Origin: an uncultured Ilumatobacter sp.
Lineage (GTDB): Bacteria > Actinomycetota > Acidimicrobiia > Acidimicrobiales > Ilumatobacteraceae
Length of the DNA: 8,064 nucleotides
Direction of reading: 5' to 3'
NCBI GenBank assembly: GCA_937891565.1
Contig: CALAHA010000072.1
Location: forward strand, 1-8,064
Shown: positions 1-5,901 of the stretch, piece by piece
Layout: each line of letters begins with the position of its first letter
How positions within the stretch are numbered: position 1 is the first letter of the stretch
Program-made: the position numbers and the translations under genes
Notes under the pieces: generated by a model
Databases searched by the model: none
What the model was told of the DNA's origin: nothing
What the model saw: only the letters and a program-made list of their open reading frames with translations

Positions 1-419
1 AGCCAGACATCAGCAAAGGTGACGCCGAGGACATTGCCGAAGAGCAGGGCGTCAGCATTCTGGCCAGGCGACCCGTACAGCTGCACGAGGGCAAGGCCCA
101 GCGCAAACGATGCAGTCGTGACGACGCCGATCGCCGCGTCGGAACCGATCGGCCGACGCCGCACGATCCCGCCAATGGCCAATGCCGTGACGACACCCCA
201 GGCCCCCGCGCCGAGAAACAGGTTGACACCGATCAGACCAGCCACCGCGTAGCCGCCAAAGATCGCGTGGGACAGGCCGTGTCCGATGTAACTCATGTTG
301 CGCAACACGACATAGCAGCCAACAACGCCGCACAGCGCCCCCGCGAGCGTGGCGACGATGACGCCGTTGCGGAAAAACTCAAACTCGAACGGCTTGAACA
401 AGTCTGCGGCGAGCATCAT
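1..419 (-). CDS. Metal-ion (zinc/manganese) ABC transporter permease, partial (C-terminus outside window)
   Basis: This is the membrane-spanning subunit of a divalent-metal importer of the ABC-3 family (ZnuB/TroC/MntB type), which passes the metal across the cytoplasmic membrane. Only the first 139 residues are present; the frame stays open to the left edge. Hydrophobic segments lie at about residues 18-38, 51-68, 70-85 and 96-115, with a further one starting near 125. Residues 44-53 (YIGHGLSHAI) match the conserved Ser-His-Ala loop after the first helix of the family, and a positively charged turn (RRRP, 87-90) follows the third helix. The start ATG (419-417) overlaps the TGA of the upstream ATPase gene as ATGA. 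A second ATG follows directly (416-414), but the overlap favours the first. No clear Shine-Dalgarno precedes it, which suggests translation coupled to the ATPase gene. The family call is firm; the metal (Zn or Mn) is inferred from the binding protein. Confidence 0.93.
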   Translation of the reverse strand, partial: MMLAADLFKPFEFEFFRNGVIVATLAGALCGVVGCYVVLRNMSYIGHGLSHAIFGGYAVAGLIGVNLFLGAGAWGVVTALAIGGIVRRRPIGSDAAIGVVTTASFALGLALVQLYGSPGQNADALLFGNVLGVTFADVW

Positions 420-1210
420 GCCGATGCACTGCCCGTGTTGTCAACCAAAAATAGTGGCGAGTCAACAACGACACGCATGCCACCGTGCTCGAGGATGTGC
501 ATCGGCGAGCCATACGTCCGTTCGAGCACATCGGGGACAAGTACGTCTTCGGGTGGGCCTGCACCGATCACTCGCGTGTTGAGGCAGACGATCTTCGGGA
601 GATGCGCTGCGATGCCGTTCAGGTCGTGCGTGGTCAACACGATGGTCAGGCCCTGACGGTTGAGGTCGTCGAGCAGGTGCAGTACTTCGTGACGAGTCTT
701 GACGTCGAGGCCCGACGTCGGCTCGTCAAGGAAAATTACTTCGGCCTTAGTGAACAGGGCGCGAGCGAGGAATACTCGCTGCTGCTGGCCGCCCGACAAA
801 TCGCGAATGTGTCGGTTAGCCAAGCCGTTGAGACCGAGCCGATCGAGCACTGCGTGGATCTCGGCCCGTTCGGCCTTCGTGATCCACGGGGTTCGCAGTC
901 CGCGAGCGCGCGCCATGCCGACACACTCGGAAACGGTGACCGGGAAACTCCAGTCGATGTGTTCGACCTGCGGCACCAGGCCGACAGCGAGGCCTGGGCG
1001 ACGATCAACTGTGCCTGACCTGGCAGGCACGCTGCCGAGCAGCACCTTGAGCAACGTCGACTTACCCGACCCGGACGGACCGACGATGCCGATTAATTCG
1101 CCATCGGTGACGTCAAGATCGACGTCGATCAGAACTGGCTCAGCGCCATAGTCGACCGTAACGTTTTTGGCGGCAATCACCGTCGAAGTGGCACCGCGCT
1201 GCGAAATCAC
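416..1210 (-). CDS. Metal-ion (zinc/manganese) ABC transporter ATP-binding protein
   Basis: This 264-residue cytoplasmic ATPase powers the metal importer. All nucleotide-binding motifs are intact: Walker A GPSGSGKST (44-52), Q-loop Gln81, signature LSGGQQQR (138-145), Walker B VIFLDEP (158-164), D-loop SGLD (166-169) and switch His195. The stretch IDWSFPVTV (85-93) after the Q-loop resembles the 'DW.FP.TV' segment of TroB/SitB/MntB/ZnuC-type ATPases, so the family assignment does not rest on context alone. The start codon is GTG (1210-1208) and overlaps the TGA of the binding-protein gene as GTGA. A later GTG at codon 11 is possible but would lose the overlap. The stop in turn overlaps the permease start as ATGA. 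Length is normal for the family. The C-terminal tail after residue 200 is ordinary for this group and shows no added regulatory domain that I recognise. Confidence 0.95.
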   Translation of the reverse strand: MISQRGATSTVIAAKNVTVDYGAEPVLIDVDLDVTDGELIGIVGPSGSGKSTLLKVLLGSVPARSGTVDRRPGLAVGLVPQVEHIDWSFPVTVSECVGMARARGLRTPWITKAERAEIHAVLDRLGLNGLANRHIRDLSGGQQQRVFLARALFTKAEVIFLDEPTSGLDVKTRHEVLHLLDDLNRQGLTIVLTTHDLNGIAAHLPKIVCLNTRVIGAGPPEDVLVPDVLERTYGSPMHILEHGGMRVVVDSPLFLVDNTGSASA

Positions 1211-2214
1211 TGTGGGTACGTCGCTTCATCGATTGCGGAGTTGCGCACGTCAAACCCGGTGAGGCGGCTCGAATCGCCGCCCAGCGCGTCGGTCATCGTG
1301 ACAAAGTTGAACTTCATCAAACCCAGCCACGAGTGGTCAGCTTCACCAGGCTCGCCAGGTAAGTCATCGTCACGCAGGTCATCAACGTAAATCGCACCGG
1401 TCTCGTTCGCAATTTGTTCGAGCACCGGCGATGGGAACACTTCGGAGCCGAACACGGCAGGGACACCTTCCGCCTCGATCTGTTCAATCAGCTTGATCAC
1501 GTCGCCGGCGGTCGGCTCACCGAAGTCGGCCGGCTGCACGGCACCGACGACGTCCCACCCGTAAGTATCTGCGAAATAAGCGTAAGCGTCGTGATAGGTG
1601 ACGAGCTTGCGTTGATCGACGGGGATCGTCTCGAACGTTGCGCTCACGGCCTCGTCGAACTCGTCGACGATCGCAATGAACGCCTGCAGATTGCTGCCGT
1701 AGGTCGCTGCACCCTCGGGGTCAACTTCGACCATCGTGTCGTGGATCAACTGGGCGTACACCTTGACCAGGGTCGGGTCGGTCCACAGGTGCGGGTTCGG
1801 CTTGCCTTCTGACTCAGGGAACGAGAAGTCGTACTTAAACTGGTCGGGATCGATCGTGCGATCGCCCAACTCAACCAGCGGGACGTCATCTCGGAGGTTG
1901 GCGTCGGCCAACGCCTTCGTCGGCTCTTCGAGCTGCAGACCGTTGATGAACACGACATCGGCGGTCGAGAGCAGCTCAGCTGCGGACGGTGGTGGCTCAA
2001 ACGTGTGCGAGATGGTTCCCTCGGGAACGAGGCCGACAATCTGGGCCCGATCACCAATGACATTGGCCGCAATTGAAGTAATCGGCGCCACCGTGGTCAC
2101 CACGAGCAAGCGACCATCGATTTTGGCGGCGCCAGAGTCGCCGCTCGAACCGCTACACGCAGCGAGCAGTGCGACACAGACAGCAAAAGCGCCAAGTCGG
2201 CGGATGTTCCCCAT
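1207..2214 (-). CDS. Metal-ion (probably zinc) ABC transporter substrate-binding lipoprotein
   Basis: This is the extracytoplasmic binding protein of the importer (cluster A-I; ZnuA/TroA/PsaA family), 335 residues. It starts with a lipoprotein signal: basic MGNIRR, a hydrophobic stretch, and lipobox LLAAC with Cys20, followed by a Ser/Gly-rich linker. Probable metal ligands are His70 (SHTFEP), His142 (NPHLWTDP), His208 (TYHDAYAYF) and an Asp near 278-279 (YVDDL). Three His plus Asp is the TroA-like set. Mn-specific PsaA-type proteins usually have Glu in place of the third His, so zinc is favoured, though TroA also binds Mn. The His-rich loop of ZnuA is absent. I chose the ATG at 2214 because it places the lipobox correctly and GGTGAG lies 10 nt upstream. 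An in-frame ATG at 2277 would add 21 residues that spoil the signal peptide, and the open frame to 2919 is antisense to the next operon. It is the first gene of the importer operon. Confidence 0.94.
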   Translation of the reverse strand: MGNIRRLGAFAVCVALLAACSGSSGDSGAAKIDGRLLVVTTVAPITSIAANVIGDRAQIVGLVPEGTISHTFEPPPSAAELLSTADVVFINGLQLEEPTKALADANLRDDVPLVELGDRTIDPDQFKYDFSFPESEGKPNPHLWTDPTLVKVYAQLIHDTMVEVDPEGAATYGSNLQAFIAIVDEFDEAVSATFETIPVDQRKLVTYHDAYAYFADTYGWDVVGAVQPADFGEPTAGDVIKLIEQIEAEGVPAVFGSEVFPSPVLEQIANETGAIYVDDLRDDDLPGEPGEADHSWLGLMKFNFVTMTDALGGDSSRLTGFDVRNSAIDEATYPQ

Positions 2215-2224
2215 TCCAGGAAAA

Positions 2225-2230
2225 CTCACC
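2225..2230 (-). promoter_or_regulatory. Shine-Dalgarno supporting the binding-protein start
   Basis: GGTGAG on the minus strand lies 10 nt before the ATG at 2214. The spacing is on the long side, but nothing better precedes any competing start, and it agrees with the lipoprotein signal peptide beginning at MGNIRR. Confidence 0.45.
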
Positions 2231-2326
2231 GGGTAGTGACCAATGGTGTGGTGCCGGGAGGTGACAAACCGCTTCATGAGTTGAACGGTAGATGCGACCA
2301 GCTCGCAGGACCAGTTGTGCGACACA

Positions 2327-2348
2327 AAAATTGCTCGGTGTGAATTTT
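2327..2348. repeat. AT-rich inverted repeat AAAATT-N10-AATTTT in the divergent intergenic region
   Basis: Perfect 6-bp arms (2327-2332 and 2343-2348) are separated by 10 nt. With one extra A bulged in the left arm, a flanking C/G pair extends the match. The element is strikingly AT-rich for this GC-rich DNA and sits about 110 bp upstream of the metal-binding lipoprotein gene, where a metal-responsive repressor (Zur or MntR type) could bind. It does not match a Zur or MntR consensus that I can recall confidently. An 8-bp palindrome GCAATTGC follows at 2353-2360. The operator role is inference. Confidence 0.35.
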
Positions 2349-2394
2349 GACCGCAATTGCCGATCCCTGCGCTGTCCGACTCGGAAATGCCAAT

Positions 2395-2410
2395 CTTGAC
2401 CACGGTCAAG
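2395..2410. promoter_or_regulatory. Candidate operator: 16-bp interrupted palindrome CTTGACC-AC-GGTCAAG
   Basis: Two perfect 7-bp arms (2395-2401 and 2404-2410) flank a 2-nt centre. It lies 37 bp before the first dehydrogenase ATG, and its right end overlaps the place where a -35 element would fall for the -10 at 2431-2436. A compact, near-continuous dyad here is typical of sites bound by dimeric helix-turn-helix repressors such as LacI, GntR or TetR types. No regulator gene is in the window, so the cognate protein is unknown. It could also act on the divergent metal operon. Confidence 0.5.
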
Positions 2411-2430
2411 CAGCCGATCCAGGGCCGTTG

Positions 2431-2436
2431 TACATT
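2431..2436 (+). promoter_or_regulatory. Probable -10 element (TACATT) of a leaderless promoter
   Basis: TACATT fits the actinobacterial TAnnnT -10 pattern and ends 10 nt before the ATG at 2447. No purine-rich Shine-Dalgarno lies between them, so transcription would begin at or within a few bases of the start codon, as in the many leaderless mRNAs known from Actinobacteria. The expected -35 position (about 2408-2413) is not consensus-like. TTGACC at 2396-2401 is 29 nt away, too far to be its partner. A second in-frame ATG at 2453 would be an equally leaderless start. Confidence 0.45.
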
Positions 2437-2446
2437 CGACAGCGCT

Positions 2447-4027
2447 ATGACGATGACTGACAACCTTCTCCAGACCTCAACCGACTTCGATCGAGCGCGC
2501 TCCGGCTCCGGCGCCTCCGTCGCCGTCGTCACGGGCCAACTGGACGCTGCCCACGCCAGCCAACTCCGGGCCCACGCCGAAGCCGGCGGCTCGGTGCTCG
2601 TCGCCATCGAGCCCGGCGACGAGATCGCCCGCGAACTGTGTGGCGTCACCGTGACCACCGACCTTCCGCGGACTGAATGGTTCGTCACGCTCGGCGCCCG
2701 ACCCGAGGCGGTCCGCCTTCCCGGCGAAGTGCCGATTACCTCGGCACTCCGCACGCTGCAACCAGCCACCGACGACGTCACCGTCGCTGCGACGACCAGC
2801 GTCCGGTTCAACCACCAGCCGACCGTTACTGTTCGCACCGTCGGTGCCGGTCGAATCGTCAGCACCGGCGTCTCTGACGTCGACGCACTCCAACGCCATA
2901 CGACACTCGGCCCGTTCATCAGCCGTCTCTTGCGCCCAACCTTCGTTCCGTCGACGACAACGCTCGGCCTTGCCGTTGTGGGTTACGGGCCGTTCGGCGG
3001 CATGGGCTATCTGCACGGCTTGGCTGCCACCGAAACTGCCGGCCTCGCCTTCGTTGCTGCCGCGGACACCTCCGCGGATCGGATCGACGCAGCTCGTGTT
3101 GACTTCCCCGATCTTGTTGGCCACGCCTCCGGCACATCGCTCGCCGCCGACCCCGACGTCGACATCGCAGTGATCGCCACTCCGCCGAGCTTCCACGCCG
3201 CGCTGGCACTCGAACTCCTGCGCGCTGGCAAGCACGTTGTTATGGAAAAGCCGATGGCCCTGACCCGCGCCGACGCCGACGAAGTCATCGCAACTGCACA
3301 AGCCAACGACCGCACCGTGACCGTCCACCAGAGCCGCCGCTGGGACACCGACTTTCTTGCCGTCCGCCGGCTCATGGAGCGTGGCGATCTCGGCAATGTG
3401 TTCAACATCGAGACCTTCGTCGGCGGATTCGAGCATCCCTGCCGTGCATGGCACTCCGAAGACTCGATCTCCGGCGGTGCCGTCTACGACTGGGGTTCAC
3501 ACCACGTTGACTGGATCCACCAGCTCTACGGCAGCGCTCCGAGCCGAGTGCTGTGCTCCACGCATACACGCGTCTGGCAAGACACCACCAACGTCGATCA
3601 ACTGTCGCTGTGGATGCAGTGGGCAGACGGCCGCGAGGCCACGTTCCGCCAAAGCGACGTCTGTGCGATCCGCCGACCCAAGTTCCATATCGAGGGCACC
3701 GACGCAACGCTCCAAGGCCACTACCGGCCACTGCGAACCGAGTCGGTCGTCCCTGGCCGCGGGTACGTCGAGCACACGTCACACCACGCCGAAGCTCCCG
3801 TCGATCTTCAGCTGGCACGCTTCGACGGCGACCACGGCTTGATCACGTCGACCGTTCGCCCCGCACCCGATCCGGGATGGGGCTTCCATAGCAACCTCGC
3901 TGACCACTTGCTGCTTGGCGAAGATCTTGCCGTTCGTCCAGAGCAGTCACGTGACGTCGTGGCAGTGCTCGAAGCAGCACACCGCTCCGGCAACGAGGGC
4001 GGCACGCTCATCGAGCTCGACCTGTGA
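2447..4027 (+). CDS. Gfo/Idh/MocA family oxidoreductase with N-terminal GATase1/ThuA-like domain
   Basis: A 526-residue two-part protein. Residues ~173-526 form a complete Gfo/Idh/MocA NAD(P)-dependent dehydrogenase, a family that oxidises or reduces sugars, inositols and related polyols in the cytoplasm. Its Rossmann motif is VVGYGPFGGMG (177-187), the substrate-site EKP is 267-269, and DWGSHHVDW (348-356) gives the usual D-x-G-x-H pattern with His352 as likely catalytic His. Residues ~23-165 form an extra alpha/beta domain: a GGSVLVAIEPG stretch (47-57) and GAGRIVSTGVSD (133-144) resemble the end of ThuA/class I glutamine-amidotransferase-like folds. I see no catalytic triad in it. Typical family members are about 330-400 residues, so the extension is real. 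I chose ATG 2447; an upstream in-frame TTG at 2357 would add 30 residues that look non-coding. It is the first gene of a four-gene operon, and its TGA overlaps the next GTG. The substrate is unknown. Confidence 0.9.
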   Translation: MTMTDNLLQTSTDFDRARSGSGASVAVVTGQLDAAHASQLRAHAEAGGSVLVAIEPGDEIARELCGVTVTTDLPRTEWFVTLGARPEAVRLPGEVPITSALRTLQPATDDVTVAATTSVRFNHQPTVTVRTVGAGRIVSTGVSDVDALQRHTTLGPFISRLLRPTFVPSTTTLGLAVVGYGPFGGMGYLHGLAATETAGLAFVAAADTSADRIDAARVDFPDLVGHASGTSLAADPDVDIAVIATPPSFHAALALELLRAGKHVVMEKPMALTRADADEVIATAQANDRTVTVHQSRRWDTDFLAVRRLMERGDLGNVFNIETFVGGFEHPCRAWHSEDSISGGAVYDWGSHHVDWIHQLYGSAPSRVLCSTHTRVWQDTTNVDQLSLWMQWADGREATFRQSDVCAIRRPKFHIEGTDATLQGHYRPLRTESVVPGRGYVEHTSHHAEAPVDLQLARFDGDHGLITSTVRPAPDPGWGFHSNLADHLLLGEDLAVRPEQSRDVVAVLEAAHRSGNEGGTLIELDL

Positions 4028-5001
4028 GTAAACCGGTGGGCATCGGCGTGCTTGGAGCCCGCTCGATGGTCGCCCGCCTCGCAGTACTACCGGCCATCGA
4101 TGCCAGTTCGAAAGCAACGCTGGTCGCAGCCGCATCGATGAGCGGGCCGGTGCCCGATCCCTGGGACGCAGCCGCAGTTCCCGATTATCAAGCCGTCATC
4201 GACCACCCCGACGTCGAGGCGATCTATCTGCCGTTGCCCAACAACATGCACCGTGCATGGACCATCGCTGCAGCTGCGGCTGGCAAGCACGTGCTGTGCG
4301 AGAAGCCACTCGCCGGATCCGCTGACGATGCGCGAGCGATGCAGGCCGCCTGCGATTCGAGCGGAACGTTGCTCGCCGAGGCCTGGATGACACCCTTCGA
4401 CCCACGTTGGTGCCATGCGATGCAACTCGCAACCGATGGGCTGGTCGGCGACATCACCGAGATCAACTCGACGTTCACCTTTACGATCGGGCCGGAAGGT
4501 GCGAACAATTATCGGTGGAGCCCTGACCACGGCGGCGGCGCGCTCCTTGACGTCGGGATTTACTGCCTGGGCCCTGCCGTCGAGCTCTGGGGTTCGCAAC
4601 CCGCCGTGATCGAGTCGTCCATCGATCTCGCTCCAAGCGGCGTCGACGCGACGACCACAGTGCAGCTGACCTGGCCTGATGGCCAAATCGCCCGCGCAAG
4701 GGTCTCGTTCGTTGACGCCGAACGGCAACGGTTGGAAATCGTTGGGGCAACCGGACGCATCGTCCTCGACGGTGATGCCCACACGGGCGGACCGAACGCC
4801 AGGCAGATCAGGGTCGAGTCCGACGCCACAACGAGCCATGCGCCAGAGCGGTCAATCGACGTCGAACCTGGCGACCCATATCTCGGGATGATCGATGCCT
4901 TTGCGGCAGCAGTTCGAGGGACGCAGCGTTGGCCTCGCCCAGTCGAGCGCAGCGTTGAGATGCTCGAACTCCTCTCACAGATCCGGACCAGCGCACAATG
5001 A
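4024..5001 (+). CDS. Gfo/Idh/MocA family oxidoreductase, Tyr-type (dihydrodiol dehydrogenase/glucose-fructose oxidoreductase-like)
   Basis: A 325-residue cytoplasmic NAD(P)-dependent dehydrogenase of normal family length. The N-terminal Rossmann region begins at GIGVLGARSM (6-15). The glycine motif is weaker than usual (G-x-L-G-A-R-S rather than GxGxxG). EKP lies at 93-95 and supplies the conserved Lys94. The motif GGGALLDVGIYCL (170-182) has Tyr180 where many relatives have His. This Tyr variant is known from dimeric dihydrodiol dehydrogenase and glucose-fructose oxidoreductase, so it suggests that subgroup rather than damage. The start is GTG at 4024, overlapping the previous gene's TGA as GTGA, and the stop overlaps the next ATG as ATGA. 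The protein is clearly different from the first dehydrogenase, so this is not a recent tandem duplication. Substrate cannot be read from the sequence; a sugar, aldose or polyol is the family expectation. Confidence 0.92.
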   Translation: MSKPVGIGVLGARSMVARLAVLPAIDASSKATLVAAASMSGPVPDPWDAAAVPDYQAVIDHPDVEAIYLPLPNNMHRAWTIAAAAAGKHVLCEKPLAGSADDARAMQAACDSSGTLLAEAWMTPFDPRWCHAMQLATDGLVGDITEINSTFTFTIGPEGANNYRWSPDHGGGALLDVGIYCLGPAVELWGSQPAVIESSIDLAPSGVDATTTVQLTWPDGQIARARVSFVDAERQRLEIVGATGRIVLDGDAHTGGPNARQIRVESDATTSHAPERSIDVEPGDPYLGMIDAFAAAVRGTQRWPRPVERSVEMLELLSQIRTSAQ

Positions 5002-5879
5002 CCGATTCGTACTCCCTCGAACCACACCATGAGCACCACGAGCTGCCGTCAGGCATCACGATGCACGCCGTGCACTGGGAGCCCGTTGAGGCGACTCTGG
5101 CACCGTGCCTGCTCGTTCACGGCCTCGCTTCGAATGCGCGGCTCTGGGACGGCGTGGCCAGGCGCCTTGCCGCACTCGGCCACCCAGTCGTTGCTATCGA
5201 TCAACGCGGCCACGGCCATTCGTCAAAGCCTGACGGCCCGTTTGACATGGCCTCCGTCGCTGATGACCTTGGGCTACTCGTCACCGAACTTGGCTGGGAA
5301 CGACCGTTGATCGCCGGCCAGTCGTGGGGCGGCAATGTCGTGATCGAGTTCGCACATCGGCACCCCGGCGTTGCATCGGTGATCGTGTGTGTCGACGGCG
5401 GCTCCATCGAGCTGCAGCGGAGAATGCCCGACTGGGAAGTTGCGAAAGCGCAGATGGCTCCGCCCTCGCTGATCGGCACGCCGATCGCCAAGATGCGCGA
5501 GTGGATGACCACGTCGAACGCCGACTGGCCAGCCGAGGGCATCGAAGGCCAACTCGCCAACTTCGAAGTCAGAGACGACGGCACCATTGCCCCGTGGCTC
5601 ACGCTCGAACGGCACCTGCTCGTGCTCCGCGGCTTGTGGGAGCACATGCCGTCTGACCTGTACGCCTCGATCACCGACCCCGTCCTCTGGATCTCTGCCG
5701 ATAACGGCCAGTCTGAATGGACTGTTGCAAAGCGCTCGGGAATCGACGCGGCCGTGTCCGCTCTGGCAACGAGCCGGTCAGAATGGTTCAGCCCCGCACA
5801 TCACGACGTGCATGCACAACACCCGGCCGAAGTCGCGGCACTCCTGCACGGGGCCGTCACCGACCCCGACTTCTTTTGA
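4998..5879 (+). CDS. Alpha/beta hydrolase fold protein
   Basis: A 293-residue hydrolase without signal peptide, so cytoplasmic. The oxyanion-hole segment LLVHGLASNARLW (38-50) and DQRGHGHSSKP (68-78) are classic for the epoxide hydrolase/haloperoxidase-like alpha/beta hydrolases. The nucleophile elbow is GQSWGG with Ser109, which points to esterase, lactonase or amidase-type chemistry rather than epoxide or haloalkane hydrolysis, where Asp takes this place. The catalytic His is probably His268 or His269 in PAHHDVHAQHP. The acid is either Asp134 or Asp235. A variable cap lies at about 140-215. The ATG overlaps the preceding TGA (ATGA) with no good Shine-Dalgarno, so translation is probably coupled to the dehydrogenase gene. 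In this operon it could open a lactone made by a dehydrogenase, or release the sugar-like substrate from an ester; both are inference. Confidence 0.9.
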   Translation: MTDSYSLEPHHEHHELPSGITMHAVHWEPVEATLAPCLLVHGLASNARLWDGVARRLAALGHPVVAIDQRGHGHSSKPDGPFDMASVADDLGLLVTELGWERPLIAGQSWGGNVVIEFAHRHPGVASVIVCVDGGSIELQRRMPDWEVAKAQMAPPSLIGTPIAKMREWMTTSNADWPAEGIEGQLANFEVRDDGTIAPWLTLERHLLVLRGLWEHMPSDLYASITDPVLWISADNGQSEWTVAKRSGIDAAVSALATSRSEWFSPAHHDVHAQHPAEVAALLHGAVTDPDFF

Positions 5880-5891
5880 ACCACCGAAGAC

Positions 5892-5896
5892 AGGAA
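5892..5896 (+). promoter_or_regulatory. Shine-Dalgarno of the S51-like gene
   Basis: AGGAA lies 5 nt before the ATG at 5902, inside the 22-nt gap after the hydrolase stop. It fixes this start although the frame is open upstream through the hydrolase gene. It is the clearest ribosome-binding site in the plus-strand operon, in contrast with the overlapping starts before it. Confidence 0.7.
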
Positions 5897-5901
5897 CCGA
5901 T

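Noticed and set aside
1011..1030. Perfect 7-bp inverted repeat GTGCCTG/CAGGCAC with a 6-nt loop inside the metal ATPase gene.
   Set aside because: It lies between Walker A and the Q-loop in conserved coding sequence, with no T-run or nearby start; most likely chance in GC-rich DNA.
2396..2436. TTGACC and TACATT read as a -35/-10 pair.
   Set aside because: The spacer is 29 nt, far longer than the 16-19 nt needed. TTGACC is better explained as part of the left arm of the dyad.
2215..2919. Minus-strand frame of the metal-binding lipoprotein open far upstream to 2919, suggesting a 570-residue protein.
   Set aside because: The extra part is antisense to the first dehydrogenase, has low-complexity Ser/Thr/Arg composition, and would bury a perfect lipoprotein signal peptide in the middle of the protein.
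2477..3454. 325-residue minus-strand open frame opposite the first dehydrogenase.
   Set aside because: Gly/Asp/Arg-rich translation without recognisable motifs, lying entirely against a gene with clear family motifs; a usual shadow in GC-rich DNA.
4087..4839. 250-residue minus-strand open frame opposite the second dehydrogenase.
   Set aside because: No family motifs, no ribosome-binding site evident, and fully covered by a well-supported plus-strand gene.
2447..5001. The two neighbouring Gfo/Idh/MocA genes as a tandem duplication.
   Set aside because: They differ in N-terminal architecture, Rossmann motif and catalytic residue (His versus Tyr), and show no extended identity by eye.
5587..5901. 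Upstream extension of the S51-like reading frame into the hydrolase gene.
   Set aside because: The extension is Ser/Thr/Arg-rich shadow sequence out of frame with the hydrolase. The ATG at 5902 has AGGAA 5 nt upstream and begins the expected first strand of the domain.
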